Source of the DNA: Shewanella denitrificans OS217
GTDB taxonomy: Bacteria > Pseudomonadota > Gammaproteobacteria > Enterobacterales > Shewanellaceae
Assembly (NCBI RefSeq): GCF_000013765.1
Contig: NC_007954.1
Coordinates: 3,782,001-3,846,000, forward strand
Direction of reading: 5' to 3'
DNA length: 64,000 nucleotides
This document shows, one piece after another, positions 26,067 through 34,691 of this stretch; position 1 is the first letter of the stretch; each line of letters starts with the position of its first letter. The notes below the pieces were generated by a model. That model did no database searches and was not told the origin of the DNA. It saw only the letters and a program-made list of their open reading frames with translations. The translations under genes and the position numbers were made by a program.

Positions 26067-26912
26067 ATGATCACCAGCTCAGATGTCTCAACAATTCGTG
26101 CCCAAGTAAGAAGCTGGCGCAGTCAAGGCGAGTCAGTCGCCTTCGTGCCAACCATGGGTAATTTGCATCAGGGACACATCACCTTAGTTAAGGAAGCCAA
26201 ACTAAGAGCCAAACATGTGGTGGTCTCCATCTTCGTAAACCCAATGCAATTTGGTCAACATGAAGATCTTGATGCCTACCCTCGCACCTTAGCCGCCGAC
26301 AGCCAAGCCTTAATCGATGCTGGTGCGGCCTTGTTATTCACTCCGACGGCACAGACCATCTACCCTAAGGGATTACAGCAACAGACCTTTGTTGAAGTTC
26401 CTGAAATTGGTGATGTCTTTTGTGGTGCCAGCAGGCCGGGACATTTTCGCGGCGTCGCCACTATCGTCTGCAAACTGTTTAATATAGTGCAGCCAGACAT
26501 TGCCCTCTTTGGTCGTAAGGATTTTCAACAATTGTTAGTCATCAAACACATGGTGAATGACTTATCCTTAGGCATAGATATTATTGGTATCGATACCATA
26601 CGTGAAGCATCGGGCCTTGCCATGAGCTCGCGCAATGGCTATTTAACCCCAGAGCAAAAACACACGGCGGCGACAATCAAGCGCGCCCTGGATTTAATCG
26701 CTAACGCTGTGCGTCAAGGTGAGGCCATAGACAAAGCCACTGCCGAAGGCGAGGCCATGATAGTGCAAGCAGGCTTTAAACTGGACTATTTAAGCGTCTG
26801 CAATGCTGACAATTTACACCCTGCACAGGCTGATGATAAACAACTGGTCATATTGGTAGCCGCGTATCTGGGCACCACTCGCCTAATCGACAATCTTTGT
26901 TTTAGCCGCTAG
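26067..26912 (+). CDS. panC: pantothenate synthetase
   Basis: 281 aa; ATP-dependent condensation of pantoate with beta-alanine. The nucleotidyltransferase HxGH motif is HQGH in [15 protein letters not shown]; others are [29 protein letters not shown] and the KMSKS-like MSSRNGYL. It is co-directional with panB, 68 bp downstream, and ends at a strong terminator. Confidence 0.96.
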   Translation: MITSSDVSTIRAQVRSWRSQGESVAFVPTMGNLHQGHITLVKEAKLRAKHVVVSIFVNPMQFGQHEDLDAYPRTLAADSQALIDAGAALLFTPTAQTIYPKGLQQQTFVEVPEIGDVFCGASRPGHFRGVATIVCKLFNIVQPDIALFGRKDFQQLLVIKHMVNDLSLGIDIIGIDTIREASGLAMSSRNGYLTPEQKHTAATIKRALDLIANAVRQGEAIDKATAEGEAMIVQAGFKLDYLSVCNADNLHPAQADDKQLVILVAAYLGTTRLIDNLCFSR

Positions 26913-26946
26913 TCAATCATCAACACGCCCGCTCTATATACTCATT

Positions 26947-26971
26947 AAAAAGCAGCTAGGCTGCTTTTTTT
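26947..26971 (+). terminator. rho-independent terminator after panC
   Basis: AAAAAGCAGC, loop TAG, GCTGCTTTTTTT; 35 bp after panC. Confidence 0.9.
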
Positions 26972-27159
26972 GTGGTTAATTCCCTAGCGCCATGATGTTA
27001 ACAAGCTGTTCCGCCGCTGGTATTGGATAGTATAAGATAGCGATATCCAACAAAAAACTCTGGCTGTTAACTGGTTTTATAACCAAAGATAAGCCATAGT
27101 AATGAACGTTATTATGGCGTTATATCCAAATTTTGCCTGACCAAAGGACTGTTAACTGC

Positions 27160-27675
27160 ATGTTGAGAACGCTTCTCTTCTTCATTTTATGTCTATGGCC
27201 TTTACTCGGCCATGCCAATGATATCTACAAATGCATGAAAGACGGCAAGGTCGTCTTCAGTCAAAATGCCTGCCCTGACGATTTTAGCCAACATAAGATT
27301 GAATATCAGCTTGGGATCACCACAGAAACCGACACAGATAAGCGTGTACAAGCCAACGATCCTTTAAAAGATATTCTCAGTAACGGCGGCACCATTTCAG
27401 TTGAAAAATTAATGCTTTTACTCGATGGTGAACTCTACCGTCTCAAGCAAGAAAACAGTTACTTCAACATCATACGTGCTAGTGAAATACAAAAACTGGA
27501 TCGAAAACGCTATTGGCAAAAATTAGAAAAAACTGATGCTAAATATCTGTCAGAATTGGCAAGTATTAATCAAAGATATGATGAGCTTATTGCCAGTAAC
27601 CTAAGCATGATAAAACTGCTTAATGATAGAAGAAGCCAAATTTTAGCCGCCATCCCTGAAAAGCCAGCCGACTAA
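27160..27675 (+). CDS. DUF4124-type periplasmic protein
   Basis: 171 aa. A signal peptide (MLRTLLFFILCLWPLLGHA) is followed by IYKCMKDGKVVFSQNACPDD, which matches the DUF4124 pattern of small periplasmic proteins with a conserved Cys pair. The rest is helical and charged (residues about 100-165). ATG 27160 was chosen because it starts the signal peptide; AAAGGA lies upstream. Function unknown. It is convergent with yheV. Confidence 0.75.
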   Translation: MLRTLLFFILCLWPLLGHANDIYKCMKDGKVVFSQNACPDDFSQHKIEYQLGITTETDTDKRVQANDPLKDILSNGGTISVEKLMLLLDGELYRLKQENSYFNIIRASEIQKLDRKRYWQKLEKTDAKYLSELASINQRYDELIASNLSMIKLLNDRRSQILAAIPEKPAD

Positions 27676-27693
27676 AACCCGCTTTAGTTCATA

Positions 27694-27891
27694 CTAATCT
27701 GGTTTAAATACCCCGATCACTGCGCCTGTGGCTTTCTGAGCCACTTTCTCATCGGTTTGCTGCTCGCGATAATCGCACTCGGTGCATTCTATGGTTTCTA
27801 TGCCGTGCTCTTTAAAGAGTAAAATACTGTCTCTGGCACCACATTTGGGGCATTTGGCACCGGCAACAAAACGCTTTTTTATCTTAGTCAT
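27694..27891 (-). CDS. yheV: YheV-like metal-binding protein (DUF2387)
   Basis: 65 aa. It begins MTKIKKRFVAGAKCPKCG and has a second pair in ECTECDY, giving a four-Cys zinc ribbon (CPKC, CTEC); it ends AVIGVFKPD, as E. coli YheV ends IGIFHPD. In E. coli yheV is close to kefB and yheS; here kefGB is absent and yheS is divergent. Function unknown. Confidence 0.9.
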   Translation of the reverse strand: MTKIKKRFVAGAKCPKCGARDSILLFKEHGIETIECTECDYREQQTDEKVAQKATGAVIGVFKPD

Positions 27892-28048
27892 TAGCCTTTT
27901 TCCACGGTAAATTTCTGTTCAATGGCGCTATTTTAACTGCTTATCTGGCATAACGTCTCTCTTTTCCCTAACTAATACCAAATAAGTGCCTTCTAAGGTA
28001 TTATCCTTGCCAATTTCGTCCTTTATTTCTCCAACTAAGTTGTCATTC

Positions 28049-29959
28049 ATGATTAGCATTAGCCAAGCACAATTAGTTCGCGGTACCAAGACCTTGCTCG
28101 ATGAAGCCTCATTAACCATCTATCCTGGCCACAAGGTCGGCCTAGTGGGCGCCAATGGCACAGGTAAGTCATCACTAATGGCGCTGATCTTAGGACAACT
28201 TCATTTAGACAAGGGTGAATTCAGCTTACCAGCGGGTTGGCGCATCGCTACTGTGGCCCAGGAAACCCCAGCCCTTGAGGTATCGGCTCTTGAATATGTT
28301 ATCGATGGTGACACTGAGTACCGTCAGTTAGAAGCTCAGTTGCATCAAGCCCAAGCCGATGATGATGGTAACGCCATCGCACGCATTCATGGACAAATTG
28401 ATGCTATTGGCGGCTATGCCATTAAAGCCCGCGCTGGCTCACTATTAGCCGGCCTAGGTTTTAGTGAAGTATCACAAAGCAATGAAGTAAAAAGCTTTTC
28501 TGGTGGTTGGCGCATGCGCTTAAACTTAGCCCAAGCGCTGTTATGCCGCTCAGAATTGTTATTACTCGATGAGCCCACTAACCACTTAGACTTAGATACC
28601 ATGTACTGGCTTGAAGGCTGGATTAAATCCTATCAAGGCACCCTTATTCTTATCAGTCATGATAGGGACTTTATCGACGGTATTGTCGATGAAATCGTCC
28701 ACGTAGAACATTACAAACTAAATTTCTACAAGGGTAATTACAGCGCCTTTGAACGCATTCGCGCCGAACGTTTGGCTCAGCAACAAGTGGCTTTTGAGCG
28801 CCAGCAAAAAGAGCGTGCGCATATGCAAACTTTCGTCGACCGTTTCCGCTACAAGGCCAGTAAGGCTAAGCAAGCTCAGAGCCGTTTAAAGGCATTGGAG
28901 CGCATGACGGAATTACTGCCATCCCACGCTCAGAGCCCATTTTATATGGAGTTTCGTGAGCCAGAAGCCTTGCCAAACCCACTTATTGCCATGGAGCAAG
29001 TGTCCGTTGGCTATGGCGATACCACCATTTTAAGCAAGGTACATTTGAACTTAGTGCCAGGCGCTCGCATCGGTCTTTTAGGCCGCAATGGCGCAGGCAA
29101 GTCGACCCTCATCAAACTGTTATCTGGGCAATTACAAGCCAAAACGGGTCTGTATCAGCCTAATCCCGGCGTCAATATTGGTTACTTTGCCCAGCATCAG
29201 ATAGAGTTTTTACGCTTAGATGATACCCCGCTGCAACATCTTGTGCGCTTAGCGCCCAATGCTCGAGAGCAAGAGCTGCGTAACTTCCTTGGCGGCTTTG
29301 GCTTCGATGGCGATATGGTACTTTCCCCAGTGCGGCCCTTCTCTGGCGGCGAAAAAGCCCGTCTAGTCTTAGCGCTGCTGGTATGGCAAAGGCCTAACCT
29401 GTTGCTGCTCGATGAACCCACCAACCACTTAGATTTAGAGATGCGTCACGCCTTAACCATGGCACTGCAAACGTTTGAAGGCGCGATGGTGATAGTGTCG
29501 CACGATAGGCATTTATTACGCTTGAGCTGTAGTGATTATTACTTGGTTGACCAAGGCGTGGTCACAAGCTTCGATGGCGACCTAGATGATTACCATCAAT
29601 GGTTGTTGGAAGCGGCTAAAGCGGCTCAATCAACCCCAGCCAATGGTGATGATGCCAAGCCATTGCAAGATAAAAAACAGCAAAAGCGCATCCAAGCCGA
29701 ACTAAGGCAAAAAGTGTCGCCACTCAAGAAGTTGCAAGCCAAGCTTGAAACGGCCCAGGACAAATATGCAACACGGCTCAAAGAATTAGAAGCCGCATTA
29801 GCCGATACTAGCCTCTATGACGCTGAGAACAAGGCGCAAATGACGGCGGTATTGAATGAGCGTACCCAGCTGACTCAAGCCATGGAAGAAAGTGAAATGA
29901 ATTGGTTAGAGCTACAAGAGCAGATCGACGAGATAGAACTTGAGTTCGAACTCGAATAG
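28049..29959 (+). CDS. yheS: ABC-F family ATPase YheS
   Basis: 636 aa, the length of E. coli YheS. It has two ABC cassettes and no membrane domain: Walker A GANGTGKSS and GRNGAGKST; signatures SFSGGWRMRLNLA and PFSGGEKARLVLA; Walker B plus LLLLDEPTNHLDLD in both. The linker between cassettes is charged and helical (about residues 240-300), and the C-terminus is a coiled coil (KLETAQDKYATRLKELEAAL). ABC-F proteins act on the ribosome. ATG 28049 was chosen because the family begins MISI; the frame runs 21 codons further up. Confidence 0.94.
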   Translation: MISISQAQLVRGTKTLLDEASLTIYPGHKVGLVGANGTGKSSLMALILGQLHLDKGEFSLPAGWRIATVAQETPALEVSALEYVIDGDTEYRQLEAQLHQAQADDDGNAIARIHGQIDAIGGYAIKARAGSLLAGLGFSEVSQSNEVKSFSGGWRMRLNLAQALLCRSELLLLDEPTNHLDLDTMYWLEGWIKSYQGTLILISHDRDFIDGIVDEIVHVEHYKLNFYKGNYSAFERIRAERLAQQQVAFERQQKERAHMQTFVDRFRYKASKAKQAQSRLKALERMTELLPSHAQSPFYMEFREPEALPNPLIAMEQVSVGYGDTTILSKVHLNLVPGARIGLLGRNGAGKSTLIKLLSGQLQAKTGLYQPNPGVNIGYFAQHQIEFLRLDDTPLQHLVRLAPNAREQELRNFLGGFGFDGDMVLSPVRPFSGGEKARLVLALLVWQRPNLLLLDEPTNHLDLEMRHALTMALQTFEGAMVIVSHDRHLLRLSCSDYYLVDQGVVTSFDGDLDDYHQWLLEAAKAAQSTPANGDDAKPLQDKKQQKRIQAELRQKVSPLKKLQAKLETAQDKYATRLKELEAALADTSLYDAENKAQMTAVLNERTQLTQAMEESEMNWLELQEQIDEIELEFELE

Positions 29960-30203
29960 TGTATTAATAACAAGCGATAATAAAAAAGAATCATTTTTAT
30001 TTAGCTAATATTAAGTCGATTGAATTTTAGTTTTGGCTCCTTTGGTCGCCTTAAACTTTGTGACCTTGGACATCGAAATCAAAGGGCCATATTCAAATTA
30101 GATACAACGACTAAGATGCCAGCTGATGCACATCTGGATAAATAAAAATGCGCCCTATGGTGACTAACAACCAAGGGATGTAAAAACAAACAGGGATAAA
30201 CAT

Positions 30204-30647
30204 ATGGGTATGCCAATGATGACGCCACAGAAATACCGCTTTAGCCCGCAATTATGGCAAGATTGTGAGCAGTATTACTTAGTCAATACAGAGCACTACC
30301 TATCCCTACAAGACACCTATCAGGTCAATGTAAACTTGCTGCTATTGGCGCAATACTTAGACCAACAAGCCTTATTTTTCAATCAGCAGCAGTGGGAGAG
30401 CCTCACCGCCTGCATAGAGTTATGGGAAAATAACGTGGTTCAGCCTTACCGTAAATTACGCCGACTGACTAAACCCCATATGGACAGCACTGAGTATGAA
30501 AAAATGCTCAATGTCGAACTCATCATGGAGCGTAAATCCCAACAAATGTTGCTACAAAGACTCAACCAACTCCAGGCCGATGGGGATGCCAGCAACATCA
30601 ATAACTACCTCAGCCTATTCGGTCTAGACGAAACCGTCGTCGCCTAG
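30204..30647 (+). CDS. TIGR02444 / DUF2390 family protein
   Basis: 147 aa. FSPQLWQDCEQYYLV, then SLQDTYQVNVNLLLLAQYLDQQ, is the family pattern (a short helical cytosolic protein); LRRLTKP is another conserved piece. It follows yheS by about 245 bp, a neighbour pairing I recall from other Gammaproteobacteria. An SD (AGGGAT) lies 7 bp from ATG. Its last 24 bp overlap the end of the convergent HIT gene. Function unknown. Confidence 0.82.
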   Translation: MGMPMMTPQKYRFSPQLWQDCEQYYLVNTEHYLSLQDTYQVNVNLLLLAQYLDQQALFFNQQQWESLTACIELWENNVVQPYRKLRRLTKPHMDSTEYEKMLNVELIMERKSQQMLLQRLNQLQADGDASNINNYLSLFGLDETVVA

Positions 30648-31031
30648 GCCTATGGCTTCTGCCTGCAGTTTTACCATACTTTGCAGACCCATTTCGGCAC
30701 TCACCCACCTAAAGCCGTCATTGTTGAATCTTGGAAAGATATGCAGGTGAAAGTGTTTTAGCTCATTAAAGCTGCCATTATTCTGAAGTAAACTAACTCC
30801 TTCGGATGAATATTTCTTCACTATTTTTCGATAAATGGCTCTTGCTACCAGCAATATCTCCGCCATGACATCCTCTGGGACATCAATAAAATCGTGATAG
30901 GGTTTCTTAGGGCAAATTAATGCATGACCTAGGTTGATAGGGTCATGATCTAAAAATGCGATGACATTATCCGTTTCGTAAAGAATTACGGCATCAACTT
31001 CTCGTCTAACAATTTGCTCTACAACCGTCAT
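30624..31031 (-). CDS. HIT family hydrolase
   Basis: 135 aa. The histidine triad HFHLHIF (H-x-H-x-H) is the nucleotide-binding active site; AFLDHDPINLGHALICPKK is the usual N-terminal segment. The protein probably hydrolyses AMP- or GMP-linked substrates. It is convergent with and overlaps the preceding gene, and is divergent from the MarR gene at 31319. Exact substrate unknown. Confidence 0.9.
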   Translation of the reverse strand: MTVVEQIVRREVDAVILYETDNVIAFLDHDPINLGHALICPKKPYHDFIDVPEDVMAEILLVARAIYRKIVKKYSSEGVSLLQNNGSFNELKHFHLHIFPRFNNDGFRWVSAEMGLQSMVKLQAEAIGLGDDGFV

Positions 31032-31260
31032 CCCAGCTCCAAAATAGACAAAAATTTAGTATTCCTACTCTTCTCATAACACCACCATCTAAGTGATACA
31101 TACAGACTTAGCTATCATCTAATGTGAATTTTACGACCATAAAAATACTCCAAGTCCCTTGAAGTACAAACCATAAAAGTCACAATATTTTTTATTTCGG
31201 TACATTTCCCATAAAATGCAATAAAAGCAGTCTCTTTGCACAATTATCCGGCTAAATTAT

Positions 31261-31272
31261 TACAGTTATGTA
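31261..31272. promoter_or_regulatory. TACA-N4-TGTA palindrome upstream of the MarR gene
   Basis: TACAGTTATGTA, 46 bp before the MarR start. Sites of similar form stand before the SotB-like and AKR genes. Possibly an autoregulatory operator; inference. Confidence 0.3.
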
Positions 31273-31318
31273 TAATAAAATAATTAATAGTAAGATAATA
31301 AACTAAAGTTTGAGAGCT

Positions 31319-31798
31319 ATGTTGAATCCTAAATATAAAGTCTTGATTGAAGAAGCGAATGCCAGAGGCAAAGATCACGTTTCGATGCAGTTATGTGGCG
31401 AGTTACTGTCGCTCAACCAGGTAATTGTTGAGCAATGTAGCGAGCGTGTGGGACAACATGCCTTATCGGAAGGCCGTTTTGTGGTCATGTTACTGCTTTA
31501 CAACATGGGAGAGCTTACCCCCTCTGAACTTTCCAGCATGACAGGCTTAACCCGTTCGGCAATGACTTCCGTTATGGATTTTTTGGAAAAACATCAATAT
31601 GCGGTACGCAATATGGGCTCTGCTGATCGACGCTCATTTACCGTGAGTATGATCGACAACGGCAAGGTATTTTTCGAGCAAGTACTTGAATCACAATTAG
31701 ATTGGCTAGCCTGCTTGAGCGACAGTTTAGATGCCGATGAGAAACAGCAGTTTTTACATCTGACCCGTAAAATAGCGTTAGGCCTGAAACAAGATTAA
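31319..31798 (+). CDS. MarR-family transcriptional regulator
   Basis: 159 aa. The winged HTH is LTPSELSSMTGLTRSAMTSVMDFLEKHQYAVRNMGSADRRSFTVSM with the conserved wing Asp-Arg-Arg. An N-terminal helix holds LCGELLSLNQVIVEQCSERV. ATG 31319 was used; a TTG nine bases upstream is in frame. It sits next to, and convergent with, the SotB-like/AKR operon, so control of that operon is likely. The ligand is unknown; the Cys residues (in the LCGE and EQCSE segments) could be redox-sensitive. Confidence 0.87.
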   Translation: MLNPKYKVLIEEANARGKDHVSMQLCGELLSLNQVIVEQCSERVGQHALSEGRFVVMLLLYNMGELTPSELSSMTGLTRSAMTSVMDFLEKHQYAVRNMGSADRRSFTVSMIDNGKVFFEQVLESQLDWLACLSDSLDADEKQQFLHLTRKIALGLKQD

Positions 31799-31957
31799 TA
31801 CTCTAGCTGCCCAGCAATCATATGCTGGAGCAGCCAAGGTACTATTCGTCTAATCCGTCATTTCTCGAGGGCTTATTTCACACACTGTATTCCATTTTGT
31901 TCGGCAGATTAAATGGCCTAGCATGTCCAAACTCGGCATAAGATACAATTGATGAAA

Positions 31958-32080
31958 TTAACAGTTTAGCTTTAGAGTGCGCATGTTAAAGCGATTTGCG
32001 ATCACTTGCTCGGCAAGTCCGTCTTGTAATTGGTTCATGATCTGCTTGCCATATTCAGATAAACCTTGTCCTTCACTCAT
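31958..32080 (-). CDS. 40-aa coupled small ORF, possibly real
   Basis: MSEGQGLSEYGKQIMNQLQD, then GLAEQVIANRFNMRTLKLNC. The ATG overlaps the SotB-like stop (ATGA), which is typical of translational coupling. The first half is a plausible amphipathic helix. It may be a small protein or the start of a truncated gene: in another frame, codons after it stay open for about 35 residues. I know no relative. Confidence 0.35.
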   Translation of the reverse strand: MSEGQGLSEYGKQIMNQLQDGLAEQVIANRFNMRTLKLNC

Positions 32081-33291
32081 ACACTTTCCCCCTCTGGCAG
32101 TGTTTCTACTCGGACAGCATTAGTGGCCGCAAGCGCCAATAACACCAGCGAGCATGCGATCGCTACCCCTGAGCAAATCATTAATACTGAGAATGAAAAT
32201 TGTGAAACTAACCAAGCACCCAATAGCGCCCCTGAACCAATCGCCGCATTAAAAATAGACACATATACCGCAGATGCTGGGAAGGCTCTGTGCTGCGCAG
32301 TTTTTAACACCCAAGTTTGAAAGCCGACAAACACACTCGATGTCGCCAGTCCCCAAACAGAGATAAGCAGCACAATAGCGGTTTGAGTTAACGCTTGCGC
32401 CCCTATCCCTAATGTCACTAACACACAGGCAATAGCGACTATGGCCACTGCTATTAAGCGCTTTAAGTACTTGTCAATAAAAGCACCTGTAATGAAGTTC
32501 CCCAATAATCCTGCACAGCCAAAAGTAAATAACATCATGGCTATCATAGTGTTGGATACTGAGTCACTGGTTTGCAGATACGGTTCTATAAAGGTAAATG
32601 CAGTAAAATGAGCCGTAATAGCAATAAAGGTTGCGGCATAAATCTTTAGTAACAAGGGGTCTGTTATGACTTGCTTGAGTGCACTCACCCCCAGTTCACT
32701 GTTCGCTTTTACCGAAGGAACTAAGCAGAGGATCCCAACTAAAGATAAAACACTGAGCAAAGAGATTAGCCAGAAAGCACTTTGCCACGTCCATTGACTG
32801 CCAATAAAATTAGCCAATGGCACACCAAATACACTGGCGGCAGACACCCCAGCAAACACAATCGATGTGGCTAAACCAAGCTGCCTTGCTGGCACTAACG
32901 ACATTGCCAGTGCACCTATCATGGCCCAAAAAGCACCGTGTGATAATGCCCCTATCACCCTCGCGGCTAACAATAAGGTGTAGCTGCTCGCTAAAGCAGA
33001 CAATACATTTGAGACCAGCAAGATAAAAATTAGCCCCAGTAATAAACGTTTTTTAGATACATTCCCCAAAAAAATACTCGACAATAAGGCGCTAATGGCA
33101 CCAATCCAAGCATATAGCGTGACGGTTAATCCAATCATGGATTCCGACTGATTCAAACTTTCCGCCATAGGGGTAAGTAAACCTATCGGGGCTAATTCTG
33201 CAGTAACAATTGTAAATGTTGAGATGGCAAGAATAAAAATTGCCAGCCACATTTTTAGGTTGGAGCTAAATAAATGATTATTTTCAGACAT
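32077..33291 (-). CDS. MFS efflux transporter, SotB-like
   Basis: 404 aa with about 12 membrane segments. The N-terminus (TFTIVTAELAPIGLLTPMAESL) and segments ARVIGALSHGAFWAMIGALAMSLVPARQLG and VFGVPLANFIGSQWTWQSAFW match the DHA1 sugar/drug efflux group of SotB (YdeA). The start at 33291 (MSENNHLF) fits; the frame goes 13 codons further up. It lies 68 bp after the AKR gene on the same strand and overlaps the 40-aa frame downstream. Substrate unknown. Confidence 0.87.
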   Translation of the reverse strand: MSENNHLFSSNLKMWLAIFILAISTFTIVTAELAPIGLLTPMAESLNQSESMIGLTVTLYAWIGAISALLSSIFLGNVSKKRLLLGLIFILLVSNVLSALASSYTLLLAARVIGALSHGAFWAMIGALAMSLVPARQLGLATSIVFAGVSAASVFGVPLANFIGSQWTWQSAFWLISLLSVLSLVGILCLVPSVKANSELGVSALKQVITDPLLLKIYAATFIAITAHFTAFTFIEPYLQTSDSVSNTMIAMMLFTFGCAGLLGNFITGAFIDKYLKRLIAVAIVAIACVLVTLGIGAQALTQTAIVLLISVWGLATSSVFVGFQTWVLKTAQHRAFPASAVYVSIFNAAIGSGALLGAWLVSQFSFSVLMICSGVAIACSLVLLALAATNAVRVETLPEGESV

Positions 33292-33312
33292 AATAAACTC
33301 AAAATATAATAA

Positions 33313-33325
33313 TACTAACTTAGTA
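33313..33325. promoter_or_regulatory. TACTAA-N-TTAGTA palindrome upstream of the efflux gene
   Basis: A perfect 13-bp inverted repeat with one central base, 22 bp before the SotB-like start, inside the AKR-efflux gap. Candidate MarR-type operator. Confidence 0.3.
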
Positions 33326-33359
33326 AACAAACCGTTAACTGAGGTTATTTAATACGGAA

Positions 33360-34352
33360 TTAATAACGTTCGCCTTTAACAATAAAGGCATCACTGAGTT
33401 CGGTGAGATGTTGATAATCACTTTGACTTAATGAGATAGCTGCAGCAGCCACATTCTCACGCAAATATTCAATCCTTTTAGTACCAGGAATACTGATCAC
33501 ATTAGTGCGATGTTTTGACAACCAGGCCAAGGATAACTGTGCTGCGGTACAGTTATTAGCTTGAGCCAGTTGAGCTAACGCCTGAGTGAATTGGTTGTTA
33601 TGAGCCAAATTTTCTTGATTAAAACGGGGTAAGTTTTGCCTAAAATCTGTCACCACTAAATCATCTTTCGATTGAATCGCACCGCTTAGTAAACCTCGAC
33701 AAATAGGGCTGTAAGCAACAAAACTAATACCTAATTGTTGGCACGTATCCAGTACCCCATTGCGCTCCACGTCACGGCTAAGCAAAGAATACTCAGTTTG
33801 AATGGCGCTAAGACCTTGTCGTCCTTGGGTATAGGTCAGCAAACAATCGTGAGCGAACAGGATATTTTCTGCACTGACTTCCGAGAGGCCTACTGCCCTA
33901 ATTTTACCTTCAGAGAGCAATTCTGCCATGGCTTGCATTGCCAATTTAATACTCTGTTTGTCATCTTTTACTCGGTGTAAATAATAGAGATCGATATGTG
34001 TGTTTAAACGCAAAGTACTACGATCACAACTGGCCTTTATATATTCTGGACTGTTATCAATGTGACGAGCTGTTGGCTGACTCTTGTCCCTGACAATACC
34101 GCATTTAGTCGCTATGATTAACTCCTCTCTTGCCGGATGTTGTGAGAGTATTTCTGATAATAAACGCTCATTTTCACCATAAGCGTACATGTCTGCGGTA
34201 TCAAAAAAGTTTACCCCCAGCGAAATGGCTTCTTTTAATACTTGATAAGCATTTAATGGCTCAGCCTCACCATAAAATTCCGACATCCCCATGCAACCCA
34301 AACCCTGAGTTGAAACCTGAATATCACTATTGCCTAATAAGATTTTCCTCAT
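33360..34352 (-). CDS. aldo/keto reductase
   Basis: 330 aa; NADPH-dependent reduction of carbonyls. The catalytic tetrad is complete: Asp51 and Tyr56 (DTADMY), Lys83 (ATKCG) and His126 (YYLHRV). The N-terminus LGNSDIQVSTQGLGCMGMSEFYG and the tail around ISIPGTKRIEYLREN are typical of the AKR13/YajO-like group. It is the first gene of an operon with the efflux gene, suggesting response to a reactive carbonyl or xenobiotic (inference). Confidence 0.9.
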   Translation of the reverse strand: MRKILLGNSDIQVSTQGLGCMGMSEFYGEAEPLNAYQVLKEAISLGVNFFDTADMYAYGENERLLSEILSQHPAREELIIATKCGIVRDKSQPTARHIDNSPEYIKASCDRSTLRLNTHIDLYYLHRVKDDKQSIKLAMQAMAELLSEGKIRAVGLSEVSAENILFAHDCLLTYTQGRQGLSAIQTEYSLLSRDVERNGVLDTCQQLGISFVAYSPICRGLLSGAIQSKDDLVVTDFRQNLPRFNQENLAHNNQFTQALAQLAQANNCTAAQLSLAWLSKHRTNVISIPGTKRIEYLRENVAAAAISLSQSDYQHLTELSDAFIVKGERY

Positions 34353-34385
34353 GAATTCATCCTTAAATTACCCTTAACAATATAG

Positions 34386-34397
34386 TACGATATCGTA
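34386..34397. promoter_or_regulatory. TACGATATCGTA palindrome upstream of the AKR gene
   Basis: A perfect 12-bp palindrome 34 bp before the AKR ATG. Its TAC...GTA ends resemble the two other sites in this island. Confidence 0.35.
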
Positions 34398-34691
34398 ATA
34401 TCAACACCTAAACAGTGCTAAGTCAACTCTGTTTATAAACTTAACAGCTGGTATGGCGCTAAAGCCGCTTCAGGGCAGGGTATTGCTGAGTGGCACTTAA
34501 GTAATTTCAAACTAAAGATGGAGGGCACTACATGAAGTGAGAGGGGGCACTCGAAAGACAGGGCCACCACACAGAAGTACAGTCATTTGGTGAGACAATA
34601 ATGACCTTATTGCCTTTTATTAATAGATTATTGAGCTCTTATGTTGGCAGCGCCATTAAACGCTGGCGTTTAATGGCGCTAATTTAACAGC
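34398..34691. other. intergenic region between GMC and AKR genes
   Basis: About 295 bp that continue the 339-bp gap between the AKR start and the GMC stop. Apart from the strong inverted repeat at 34649-34680, I see only non-coding sequence with a G-rich stretch (34520-34545). No gene is called. Confidence 0.4.
34649..34680 (-). terminator. strong inverted repeat after the GMC gene
   Basis: AGCGCCATTAAACGC pairs with GCGTTTAATGGCGCT across a 2-nt loop, a perfect 15-bp arm. It is just past the GMC stop and probably acts as a terminator or stabilising hairpin, although neither tail has a strong T-run. Confidence 0.6.

Noticed and set aside
34498..34560. GAGGGCACT and GAGGGGGCACT near-repeat in the GMC/AKR gap
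   Set aside because: Only two imperfect copies; no array or mobile-element ends.
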